A program made the position numbers and the translations under genes. Of a DNA stretch of 13,310 nt, positions 7,673-13,310 are shown one piece after another. Each line of letters starts with the position of its first letter. Within the stretch, counting starts at the first letter, position 1. Below the pieces are notes generated by a model, which was not told the origin of the DNA, ran no database searches, and worked only from the letters and a program-made list of their open reading frames with translations. The stretch spans positions 1 through 13,310 of the forward strand of contig JASFMY010000157.1 in assembly GCA_050117315.1 (NCBI GenBank), given 5' to 3'. Source of the stretch: JANQIV01 sp050117315. Its GTDB lineage: Bacteria; Bacteroidota; Ignavibacteria; Ignavibacteriales; Melioribacteraceae.

Positions 7673-8716
7673 ATGAACTTAGATTTATTATTAAATAAGG
7701 AAGAGTTCAATAAAGAGGAAATTGTTTTTCTTCTTGAATTAGAAAAAGAAGAAGACAAACAAAAACTCTTTAACAAGGCGGATGAAATTAGAAAACTATA
7801 TTGCGATGACGAAGTTCATCTTCGCGGGGTGATTGAGTTTTCAAATTACTGCAGCCAGCATTGTATGTACTGCGGATTAAGGGAAGAAAATTTTTCGGTT
7901 AAAAGATACAGGATGAGTGCGGAAGAAATCATTGAAACCGCAAAACACATTTCCAATCTCGGTATCAGAACAGTAGTCCTTCAATCCGGCGAGGATGGTT
8001 ATTACGATACGGACATGATTGCTTTTATAATTTATTCAATCAAGCAGAGTACGGACGTTGCTGTTACGCTTTCTTTGGGTGAAAGAGGGTTTGACGAATA
8101 CAAGGCATGGAAGATTGCCGGGGCAGACAGGTACCTGCTGAAACAGGAATCTACAAATCCGAAATTATATTCAATTTATCATTGCAGCCAAAGTTTGTTT
8201 GATAGATTAAATCATATTAACTACTTAAAAAGTATTGGCTACCAGATTGGCTCCGGTAATATAATAGGACTGCCGCTGCAAACCGTAAGCGATATTGTAG
8301 ATGATATTATTTCGTTAAAGGTGTTTGACGTAGATATGGCGGCTATCGGGCCGTTCATTCCGGCAGAGTTTACACCTTATCAAAACCAAAAGAGTGCTCC
8401 TGTTGATCTTACGCTAAAGGCAATGGCTGTTGCAAGGCTTGTATTAAAAAATGTACATATTCCTTCAACTACCGCATTAGACTCATTGGATGAACTCGGC
8501 AGGGAAAAAGGATTATCCGTAGGGGCAAATGTGGTAATGCTTAACTTTACTCCGTTTCCATACAGGGGGCAATATATTCTTCATAAGAACCCGAAAGGGA
8601 TAAAAGAACATCCCGATATTGCATATAATAAATTACGAACCCGCATACAATCTATGGGCAGGAAACTTTCAAACTCGAAAGGGCATTCTTACAAAGCATC
8701 TTTAACCTCAAATTAA
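7673..8716 (+). CDS. hydE: HydE, [FeFe]-hydrogenase maturase (radical SAM)
   Basis: HydE is the second radical-SAM maturase of [FeFe]-hydrogenase; current work places it in processing the HydG product on the way to the diiron subcluster. The 347-residue protein has CSQHCMYC, a CX3CX2C motif at Cys60, Cys64 and Cys67, preceded by HLRGVIEFSNY. LQSGEDGYYDTD (about 103-114) matches the region after the cluster motif that contacts SAM. SIGYQIGSGNIIGLPLQT and AIGPFIPAEFTPYQN are further family-like segments. The related enzymes BioB and PylB share the fold, but adjacency to hydG settles the call. It starts six bases after hydG with no strong ribosome binding site, suggesting coupled translation. 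Confidence 0.95.
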   Translation: MNLDLLLNKEEFNKEEIVFLLELEKEEDKQKLFNKADEIRKLYCDDEVHLRGVIEFSNYCSQHCMYCGLREENFSVKRYRMSAEEIIETAKHISNLGIRTVVLQSGEDGYYDTDMIAFIIYSIKQSTDVAVTLSLGERGFDEYKAWKIAGADRYLLKQESTNPKLYSIYHCSQSLFDRLNHINYLKSIGYQIGSGNIIGLPLQTVSDIVDDIISLKVFDVDMAAIGPFIPAEFTPYQNQKSAPVDLTLKAMAVARLVLKNVHIPSTTALDSLDELGREKGLSVGANVVMLNFTPFPYRGQYILHKNPKGIKEHPDIAYNKLRTRIQSMGRKLSNSKGHSYKASLTSN

Positions 8717-8795
8717 GAAAACAACATTCGGTATTTTATATTTTTTCCATCCAAATTTGATGTTATATTTACGTTCAATAATTTTTGAATTTCTC

Positions 8796-8800
8796 GGAGA
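8796..8800 (+). promoter_or_regulatory. Ribosome binding site that sets the lipoprotein start
   Basis: GGAGA lies four bases before the ATG at 8805. An upstream in-frame ATG at 8757 would add 16 residues ahead of the signal sequence and would bury the lipoprotein signal. The ATG at 8805 gives a standard signal peptide, so it is the likely start. Confidence 0.65.
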
Positions 8801-8804
8801 ATTT

Positions 8805-9317
8805 ATGAAGTTAAATGTTGTTACAATTTTATTGATTGTTGTAATGATAACATTATACAACTGCTCATCCAAAAATGAAGAACAATTATTTAATGAAGCA
8901 AAAGAAAAGATCAACAGCCGGGATTTTTCTTCTGCCCAAACGATTCTGGAAGATGTATTAAATGAATTCCCCAACGGTAAATATGCTGCCGAAGTCAATT
9001 TTGAGCTGGGTAAAATTTACCAAAGCAAAGTAATTCCTTCAATCAATGAGCAAGAATCTTCAAAAAAAGCAGTTAAATATTACGGCGTTGTTGCTGAAAA
9101 ATTCCCCGAATCCCCCAATGCATCAAGATCATTATTTATGCTTGCATTTATTCAAGCCAATGAACTGGGCGAATACGATAAGGCCGGTGAAAACTATAAT
9201 AAGTTTTTAAAGAAATACCCGCAGGACGAATTGGCTTCTTCGGCAAAGGCTGAACTGGCTAATTTGGGAATACCGGCTGAAGAAATATTAAAAAGAAAAT
9301 TAGATCAAAGTAATTAG
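8805..9317 (+). CDS. Tetratricopeptide-repeat lipoprotein
   Basis: From the ATG at 8805 this is a 170-residue lipoprotein. Residues 1-19 are a signal peptide ending in the lipobox LYNC, with Cys20 as the lipidated residue. Mature sequence starts CSSKNEE. Helical tetratricopeptide-like repeats follow: about 26-58 (LFNEAKEKINSRDFSSAQTI), 60-95, and 100-150 with KYYGVVAEKFPES and NYNKFLKKYPQDE. The spacing and the K(F/Y)P motifs resemble the BamD/YbgF (CpoB) class, but the protein is shorter than BamD and I cannot assign a role. The stop codon TAG shares its G with the GTG start of the DUF58 gene, so the two are probably coupled. It begins 88 bases after hydE and may be transcribed from there or from its own promoter. 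Confidence 0.85.
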   Translation: MKLNVVTILLIVVMITLYNCSSKNEEQLFNEAKEKINSRDFSSAQTILEDVLNEFPNGKYAAEVNFELGKIYQSKVIPSINEQESSKKAVKYYGVVAEKFPESPNASRSLFMLAFIQANELGEYDKAGENYNKFLKKYPQDELASSAKAELANLGIPAEEILKRKLDQSN

Positions 9318-10222
9318 TGCCGGAATTAATAGATTATAAAAAATATCTTGACCCTGCTTTGGTTTCAAAGTTAAAATCTCTCGACCTAAAAGCGAAAGCC
9401 GTTGTTGAAGGTTTTATGGTGGGACTTCATAAAAGTCCTTATCACGGCTTTTCGGTTGAATTTACCCAACATAGGTCCTACCAGCAGGGCGACCCGATTA
9501 AAGATATTGATTGGAAAGTTTACGGTAAAAGTGAGAAATTTTTTATTAAGCAGTATGAAGAAGAAACCAATTTAATCTGCCATATTCTTCTTGATAACAG
9601 CAAGTCGATGAATTTTAAAAATAAGAGCAATGTTTCCAAATTGGAATACTCGCAAGTATTGTCGGCAAGCTTAATTTACTTATTACTTCAGCAGCAGGAT
9701 TCGGTTGGATTAACACTTTATTCGGATAGAATTGAAAATTATACTCCGCCTAAGTCAAATAAAATTCATCTTAAAACTCTTCTCACTTCAATTGCTAAGT
9801 CAAAGTCGTCAAATAAGACCAATACTTCCGAATGCCTGGTAAAAGCAATAGAAAACATCAAAAGAAGGGGATTGGTGATTTTAATCTCGGACTTTTTTGA
9901 CGATATAGAACAAACCTTAACCGCATTGAAAAAAATTCATTACAAAAAAAATGAAATAATCCTTTTTCAAGTTCTCGACCCGATTGAGCTTTCATTTGCA
10001 TTTGGAAGAGATGCGGTATTTAAAGACCTGGAAACAGATGAAGAATTAACAAGCCAGCCGTTTCATATCCAAAAAGCCTACCGGGAAGCATTTAACGAAT
10101 TTTTAAATAAAATTAAAAATGAATGCCTTCGTTACAATATTGATTATAACCTAGTACTTACTACAGACAACTACGACAAAGCCTTGATGAATTTTTATAA
10201 AAAGAGAGTAAAATTGAATTAG
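9317..10222 (+). CDS. DUF58 domain protein with vWA-like fold
   Basis: The 301-residue protein matches the DUF58 family. GLHKSPYHGFSVEFTQHRSY and QQGDPIKDIDWKVYGKSE (about 36-73) form the conserved block, followed by FFIKQYEEE. LLDNSKSM gives a DxSxS metal-binding motif (Asp93, Ser95, Ser97) of a von Willebrand A fold, and LVILISDFFDD near 190 supplies the next strand. DUF58 proteins are usually encoded next to a MoxR-type AAA ATPase, which they are thought to partner with in maturation or stress functions; no MoxR gene is here. The start is GTG, overlapping the lipoprotein stop by one base. No signal peptide or membrane segment is seen, so it is cytoplasmic. The exact role is unknown. Confidence 0.88.
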   Translation: MPELIDYKKYLDPALVSKLKSLDLKAKAVVEGFMVGLHKSPYHGFSVEFTQHRSYQQGDPIKDIDWKVYGKSEKFFIKQYEEETNLICHILLDNSKSMNFKNKSNVSKLEYSQVLSASLIYLLLQQQDSVGLTLYSDRIENYTPPKSNKIHLKTLLTSIAKSKSSNKTNTSECLVKAIENIKRRGLVILISDFFDDIEQTLTALKKIHYKKNEIILFQVLDPIELSFAFGRDAVFKDLETDEELTSQPFHIQKAYREAFNEFLNKIKNECLRYNIDYNLVLTTDNYDKALMNFYKKRVKLN

Positions 10223-10230
10223 TTCCACAT

Positions 10231-10260
10231 GTAGAACAGATTGTTAACAATCTGTTCTAC
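10231..10260. repeat. Perfect 30-bp palindrome with GTAG ends (REP-like hairpin)
   Basis: Two 15-bp arms meet with no spacer: the left begins GTAGAACAGATTG and the right is its exact complement, ending in CTAC. It starts eight bases after the DUF58 stop. The 5' GTAG tetranucleotide before a hairpin is a known hallmark of REP sequences mobilised by RAYT transposases, and I favour that reading. It could also act as a transcription stop (only TGGTTTT follows, a weak T-run) or as an operator for the toxin-antitoxin pair that starts at 10334. Confidence 0.75.
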
Positions 10261-10333
10261 TGGTTTTGAATAAATAAAATTGTTATTTATCCTTGGTGTG
10301 TGTAAATTTCATTTAAAGTAAAAAATTGATTAA

Positions 10334-10630
10334 ATGAATACAGGCATAATAAATAAAATAGCTGAATACTTTTCAGACAAACCTGTAAAAAAAGTGTTCC
10401 TTTTCGGTTCATTTGCTAGGCAAGATAATGATGAATCTAGCGATGTAGACCTTTTAGTGGAATTGGATAGTCAAAAAACTGTAGGTTTGGAATTTGTAAA
10501 AATGAAACTTGACCTTGAAGAGTTGTTAAACAAAAAAGTTGATCTTCTAACAGATAGCAGTATTTCAAAATATATAAAACCTTTTTTTGAAACAGACAGA
10601 GTTCTGATTTATGAAAAGCAACTTGGGTGA
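10334..10630 (+). CDS. mntA: MntA-type minimal nucleotidyltransferase (antitoxin)
   Basis: The 98-residue protein is a minimal nucleotidyltransferase of the polymerase-beta fold. GSFARQDNDESSDVD is an exact GSX10DXD motif (Gly25, Ser26, Asp37, Asp39), with a third acidic residue, Asp70, in KKVDLLTD. MntA antitoxins use ATP to AMPylate a tyrosine of the partner HepT RNase and so silence it. The next gene overlaps it by 20 bases and is a broken hepT, as expected for the MNT/HepT arrangement. Length is normal. There is no clear ribosome binding site before the ATG. The pair stands between a REP-like palindrome and the convergent glmM, a typical accessory insertion. Confidence 0.88.
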   Translation: MNTGIINKIAEYFSDKPVKKVFLFGSFARQDNDESSDVDLLVELDSQKTVGLEFVKMKLDLEELLNKKVDLLTDSSISKYIKPFFETDRVLIYEKQLG

Positions 10631-10954
10631 TAAAATCCGGTTATTACACATTCTTGATGCAATCGATGAAATCCAAAATTATACCGAAAGTACTACCTTT
10701 GAAAGCTTCAGTTCCAATTCAATGATTCATTTTGCTACAATAAAACAGCTTGAAGTTATTGGGGAAGCTTCAAATAAACTTTCCAGCGAATTAAGGAAAA
10801 TAATAAGCATATCCCCTGGCGTGAAATTATAGGTCTTAGAAACATTTTGATTCATGAATATTTTGGAGTTGATACGAAAGTTATTTGGGATATTGTGAAG
10901 AATGATCTCCCTGCTTTCAAATCGCAAATATTAGAAATTAAAAATGAATTGTAG
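10611..10954 (+). pseudogene. hepT: HepT-like toxin (DUF86), frameshifted
   Basis: The frame from the ATG at 10611 reads normally through HFATIKQLEVIGEASNKL and then stops at 10830-10832 after only 73 residues. From about 10790 the next frame carries the missing HepT C-terminus: HIPWREIIGLRNILIHEYFG and then DTKVIWDIVKNDLPAF, to a stop at 10952-10954. One lost base in the TTAAGG region around 10791-10796 explains it; restoring it gives about 114 residues, normal for HepT. The lost part contains the RX4HXY motif RNILIHEY, with the RNase active site and the tyrosine that MntA modifies. The truncated toxin should be inactive. No canonical slippery heptamer is seen, so programmed frameshifting is unlikely; a read error in this A-rich stretch is possible. 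Confidence 0.85.
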
Positions 10955-10969
10955 TATCAAAATCTTGGA

Positions 10970-12319
10970 TTAAATATTTTTCAATTCTTCAAAATATTTT
11001 TCTGCCAACTCTTCAGACTTTTCTAGACTCTCACTCTCAACAATACATCTAATAATCGGTTCAGTATTCGACTTTCTCAAATGTACCCAATGGTCGTCAA
11101 AATCAATTCGTAAACCATCTTCGGTATTTATTTTTTCATTAGAATATTTGTCAATCAATTTATTTATGATTTCATCCGGGTTGCTGTTTCCGGTTTCTAT
11201 TTTTCGTTTCACAATTTCGTACCGGGGCAGTTCGTTTTTAATCTCACTTAATTTTTTGTTTTGTTCTGCAAGATGCTGTAAGGTAATTACCGTTCCAACT
11301 AATGCATCACGTCCGTAATGTAAACCCGGGTAAATCACGCCGCCGCTTCCTTCACCTCCTATAACAGCTTCAACTTCTTTCATTTTCTTAACAACATTTG
11401 CTTCACCCACAGGTGAGCGGAACACTTTACAGCCGTATTCTTTTGCAACATCATCAACTGCACGGGTAGTAGAAAGATTTACAACAGCACTTCCTTTTTG
11501 TTTGGATAGAATATGTTTAACTGCAAGCGTAATTGTATTCTCTTCAACAAACGGTTCGCCCTTATCCGTGATTAAAACCAGCCTGTCGGCGTCGGGGTCT
11601 ACAACAACAGCGAGGTCGGCATTATTGTCTTTTACAACTTTCATTGTTTCAGTTAAGTTTTGAGGAATAGGTTCAGGCAGCCGGGGGAACACCCCGGTTT
11701 TTTCACAATTAAGTTTTATAACTTCACAGCCAAGCTCTTCCAATAATTCCGGCATAACCCATGAACCTGATGCATTCACGCAATCAAGCACAACTTTGAA
11801 TTTTTTCTCTCTTATTAAATTTTTGTCAATTATCTCTAAATTCAAAACGTCCTGCATGTGATTTTTTAGCCCGTCATTGTAATATTCAACTTTTCCTATT
11901 TTATCCCATGACTCGTATTGCTTATTTGATTCTTCCAAAATTTCAAGCATTTGTTTGTTTTGTTCCGGAGTCATAAACTCACCTTCGGAGTTTAGTAATT
12001 TTAACGCATTCCATTCGTTTGGATTGTGACTTGCAGAGATGGATATCCCGCCAACAGCACCAAGTTTTTTTATGTTGTACAAAACCGTGGGAGTAGGGCA
12101 AACGCCGATATCAATAACTTCATTGCCTTTGCTGATAAGCGTTCCGGTTACAGTACTGCGTACAAGATCGCCGGTTATTCGTCCGTCACTCCCGATTATA
12201 ATTTTACCTTTTCCGCAAAAATCCGCATAAGCTGATGTGTATTTTACAATTGTGTGCGGATCAAGACCGTCACCTACGATTCCTCTAATCCCGGAAACAC
12301 TTACCATTAAAGTCGGCAT
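10970..12319 (-). CDS. glmM: Phosphoglucosamine mutase (GlmM-like phosphohexomutase)
   Basis: The 449-residue protein belongs to the alpha-D-phosphohexomutase superfamily. SGIRGI near the N-terminus, SASHNP with catalytic phosphoserine Ser97, the magnesium loop DPDADR (Asp241, Asp243, Asp245), the sugar-binding loop GEGSGG (322-327) and the phosphate-binding RKSNTEP near 413 are all present. GlmM converts glucosamine-6-phosphate to glucosamine-1-phosphate for UDP-GlcNAc and cell wall synthesis. A phosphomannomutase/phosphoglucomutase role is possible because the subfamilies look alike. GGAG (complement of 12325-12328) stands five bases before the start. Upstream, the complement of 12343-12350 reads TATATTTG, matching the Bacteroidota -7 consensus TAnnTTTG, but no -33 TTTG is found. 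Its end is 15 bases from the convergent hepT remnant. Confidence 0.92.
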   Translation of the reverse strand: MPTLMVSVSGIRGIVGDGLDPHTIVKYTSAYADFCGKGKIIIGSDGRITGDLVRSTVTGTLISKGNEVIDIGVCPTPTVLYNIKKLGAVGGISISASHNPNEWNALKLLNSEGEFMTPEQNKQMLEILEESNKQYESWDKIGKVEYYNDGLKNHMQDVLNLEIIDKNLIREKKFKVVLDCVNASGSWVMPELLEELGCEVIKLNCEKTGVFPRLPEPIPQNLTETMKVVKDNNADLAVVVDPDADRLVLITDKGEPFVEENTITLAVKHILSKQKGSAVVNLSTTRAVDDVAKEYGCKVFRSPVGEANVVKKMKEVEAVIGGEGSGGVIYPGLHYGRDALVGTVITLQHLAEQNKKLSEIKNELPRYEIVKRKIETGNSNPDEIINKLIDKYSNEKINTEDGLRIDFDDHWVHLRKSNTEPIIRCIVESESLEKSEELAEKYFEELKNI

Positions 12320-12634
12320 TTAAACTCCAAATTTTTGATAACCAAATATATAAAAATAGAACCTGTCTGCCGACACGGCATGCGCAGTTTTTTTATGATT
12401 TTTATGATAGATTAACACAAGTCGTGTGAAATAGAAATTTGGATAATTGTAAAAAACTGTGTTTAATCCGCCTTCGCTACGGTGGACGAGAAGACTGGGT
12501 TTAATTCCCCGTTGCCCCGCCTCCAGAAGTAAACTTCGCACGGAGGGCAGGTTGCGGCGGAACAGGGTTCGGTTCGCCACGGCGAATTGCCCCGAGGTTC
12601 ATACCATTGATTTGTCATATCGACGAACGTTTTT

Positions 12635-12667
12635 TGTGAGGAGATATCCTTAACAAGGATTTTCACA
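12635..12667. repeat. Bulged hairpin next to the nested-hairpin element
   Basis: An inner stem ATCCTT/AAGGAT with loop AAC (12646-12660) is framed by an outer TGTGA/TCACA pair (12635-12639 and 12663-12667). It ends 18 bases before copy 2 of the nested-hairpin element. It is followed by a few T residues but has no gene to terminate on the plus strand. Confidence 0.45.
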
Positions 12668-12685
12668 ATAAACATATACATGTTG

Positions 12686-12777
12686 CAAATTGGTTTTGGT
12701 ATTTTGTTTTTTTAGAACTCACCTAAATCCTCTCTTAAAAAGAGAGGATTTTACGGCAAAATACCAAAACCAATTTG
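12686..12777. repeat. Nested-hairpin element, copy 2 (MITE-like)
   Basis: Terminal inverted repeats of 21 bp (12686-12706 and 12757-12777) are perfect and read CAAATTGGTTTTGGTA inward. Inside, AAATCCTCTCTT (12725-12736) pairs with AAGAGAGGATTT (12740-12751) around an AAA loop. Where copy 1 has GGGA in both arms, copy 2 has GGTA in both arms, so the arms have changed together within each copy. Outer flanks match copy 1 in the same orientation, but the interior matches it only as reverse complement. Confidence 0.85.
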
Positions 12778-12942
12778 GCTTGTGTATATATAAAGATTTC
12801 CTGCCCGCCCCAGGGATGCCTTTGGCGTCGGCAAGGCAGACTCACCCCCGACAAAAAACCGTCGGAAGTTCGAAATTGACAACTCAAAATATTATCCAAC
12901 ACCACAATTTCATAAAGATAATTTTTTTCTATTTCACACAAC

Positions 12943-13020
12943 GGGTTGCATAATTTATAACAAAGTAAATTTACGGCCTAACAAGAAGAATTTAGAAAAT
13001 CGGAAAGGCTATTTAAAAAC
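12943..13020. other. Short AT-rich linker before the right tandem array
   Basis: This stretch joins the inverted-repeat segment to the right 21-bp array. It contains GGCCTAACAAG near 12975, which resembles one half of an integron attC core, but no partner half is found. It ends with CTATTTAAAAAC (13009-13020), a 12-mer also present at the start of the left array (100-111). No gene is seen. Confidence 0.4.
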
Positions 13021-13201
13021 GTTAAAAGCGAATTTGCAGTCGCTAAAAACAAACTTGAGATGGTTAAAAACGAATTTGAAGTCGTTAGAAGCGAACTGAG
13101 ATGGTTAAAAGCAAATTTGAAGTCGTTAGAAGCGAACTGGGATGGTTAAAAACGAATTTAAAATCGTTAAAAATGAATTTGAGATGCTGCAAAATGAATT
13201 T
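13021..13201. repeat. About nine degenerate 20-21-bp tandem repeats (right array)
   Basis: Units begin at 13021, 13042, 13063, 13084, 13104, 13125, 13145, 13166 and 13187, with a consensus near GTTAAAAACGAATTTGAAGTC. Two units are 20 bp because of a one-base deletion at the same place (GAACT-GAGATG). As in the left array, pairs form a higher-order unit: 13063-13103 and 13104-13144 agree at about 38 of 41 positions. One frame through the second half reads as heptads (VKSKFEV, VRSELGW, LKTNLKS), but it has no start signal and is broken by the 20-bp units. The last unit runs into the group II intron end. Confidence 0.8.
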
Positions 13202-13310
13202 ACCGGGTAGCCGGGAGATGTCGCCATCTCCAAGCCCCCTAAGAACCGTACATGAGAGTTTCCCCTCATACGGCTCAAGCACTTTTCAAGCCTTTCCCAT
13301 TTAGGAAGAC
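13201..13310 (-). ncRNA. 3' end of a group II intron (domains V and VI), truncated by window edge
   Basis: On the minus strand, 13276 to 13243 form a 34-nt domain V that folds exactly as in group II introns. Nine pairs GAGCCGTAT/GTACGGTTC come first, with the AGC catalytic triad at positions 2-4. Then follow a two-base AT bulge, five pairs GAGGG/CTCTC and a GAAA tetraloop. After a TTA linker, domain VI follows with stem GGAGATG/CATCTCC, GCGA loop and CTACCC, whose A (complement of 13208) is the likely branch point. The 3' splice site should be near 13200. The rest of the intron, including any reverse transcriptase gene, lies beyond the right edge. Confidence 0.88.

Larger units (their letters stand above)
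12421..12942. mobile_element. 522-bp segment bounded by 17-bp inverted repeats
   Basis: GTCGTGTGAAATAGAAA (12421-12437) is repeated in inverse at 12926-12942 with one mismatch. Between them lie a GC-rich block (about 12466-12600, clearly richer in G and C than its surroundings), a hairpin (12635-12667), nested-hairpin element copy 2 (12686-12777) and another GC-rich hairpin region (about 12803-12841). Short frames occur on both strands, but none has a ribosome binding site, a recognisable domain or reasonable codon use. I infer a non-autonomous or decayed mobile element with a second repeat inserted into it. The inverted repeats are seen directly; mobility is inference. Confidence 0.45.

Noticed and set aside
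10785..10832. Programmed -1 frameshift in hepT
   Set aside because: No X-XXY-YYZ slippery heptamer in the correct phase and no clear downstream structure; a plain one-base deletion or read error is simpler.
12366..12396. Rho-independent terminator (TGCCG/CGGCA then T7)
   Set aside because: The stem is only five pairs, the T-run is six bases away, and no plus-strand gene ends there; it lies in the upstream region of minus-strand glmM.
12480..12600. tRNA or other classical RNA gene in the GC-rich block
   Set aside because: GGGTTCGGTTC looks like a T-loop fragment, but no cloverleaf or acceptor stem can be drawn around it.
12320..12681. Open frames on both strands in the GC-rich block
   Set aside because: Overlapping frames on opposite strands without ribosome binding sites or recognisable domains; they come from high GC lowering stop frequency.
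12975..12985. GGCCTAACAAG resembling an integron attC half-site
   Set aside because: No matching GTTRRRY core at the proper distance, no imperfect hairpin between, and no integrase.

Overview
The window is AT-rich DNA from an anaerobic or facultatively anaerobic Gram-negative bacterium. Outer-membrane TolC and lipoprotein genes show the envelope type. The hydG-hydE pair shows a capacity to build [FeFe]-hydrogenase. Base composition, codon style and gene content are most like the Ignavibacteria/Chlorobi side of Bacteroidota; this placement is an inference and no marker gene in the window fixes it.

Layout, left to right. Positions 1-907 hold no protein gene: a 5' leader and ribosome binding site of a leftward gene beyond the edge, six tandem 21-bp repeats (98-223), and a 93-bp nested-hairpin element (648-740). 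Positions 908-4982 are a tripartite export operon: a HlyD/MacA-type adaptor, a MacB-type permease without its ATPase domain, and a TolC-type outer-membrane channel. Position 5151 starts a serine LD-carboxypeptidase of family S66. hydG (6278) and hydE (7673) follow; these radical-SAM enzymes make parts of the [FeFe]-hydrogenase H-cluster. hydF and the hydrogenase itself are not in the window. A tetratricopeptide lipoprotein (8805) overlaps a DUF58 protein by one base (9317). A perfect 30-bp GTAG palindrome (10231-10260) separates these from a MntA/HepT toxin-antitoxin pair, whose hepT is frameshifted just before its active-site motif. glmM runs convergently on the minus strand (10970-12319).

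The right end (12320-13310) is again non-coding and repeat-rich. It holds a 522-bp segment bounded by 17-bp inverted repeats, with a GC-rich block and a second nested-hairpin element inside. Then come about nine degenerate 21-bp tandem repeats. The window ends in the 3' end of a minus-strand group II intron, with a textbook 34-nt domain V.

The main surprises are in the non-coding ends. The two nested-hairpin elements share flanks in the same orientation, but their interiors are inverted relative to each other. Two 21-bp arrays with two-unit higher-order structure lie at both ends, and the right one abuts a group II intron. The protein-coding core looks like ordinary chromosomal genes. I found no convincing new multi-gene system; the repeat families are the best candidates for something undescribed.
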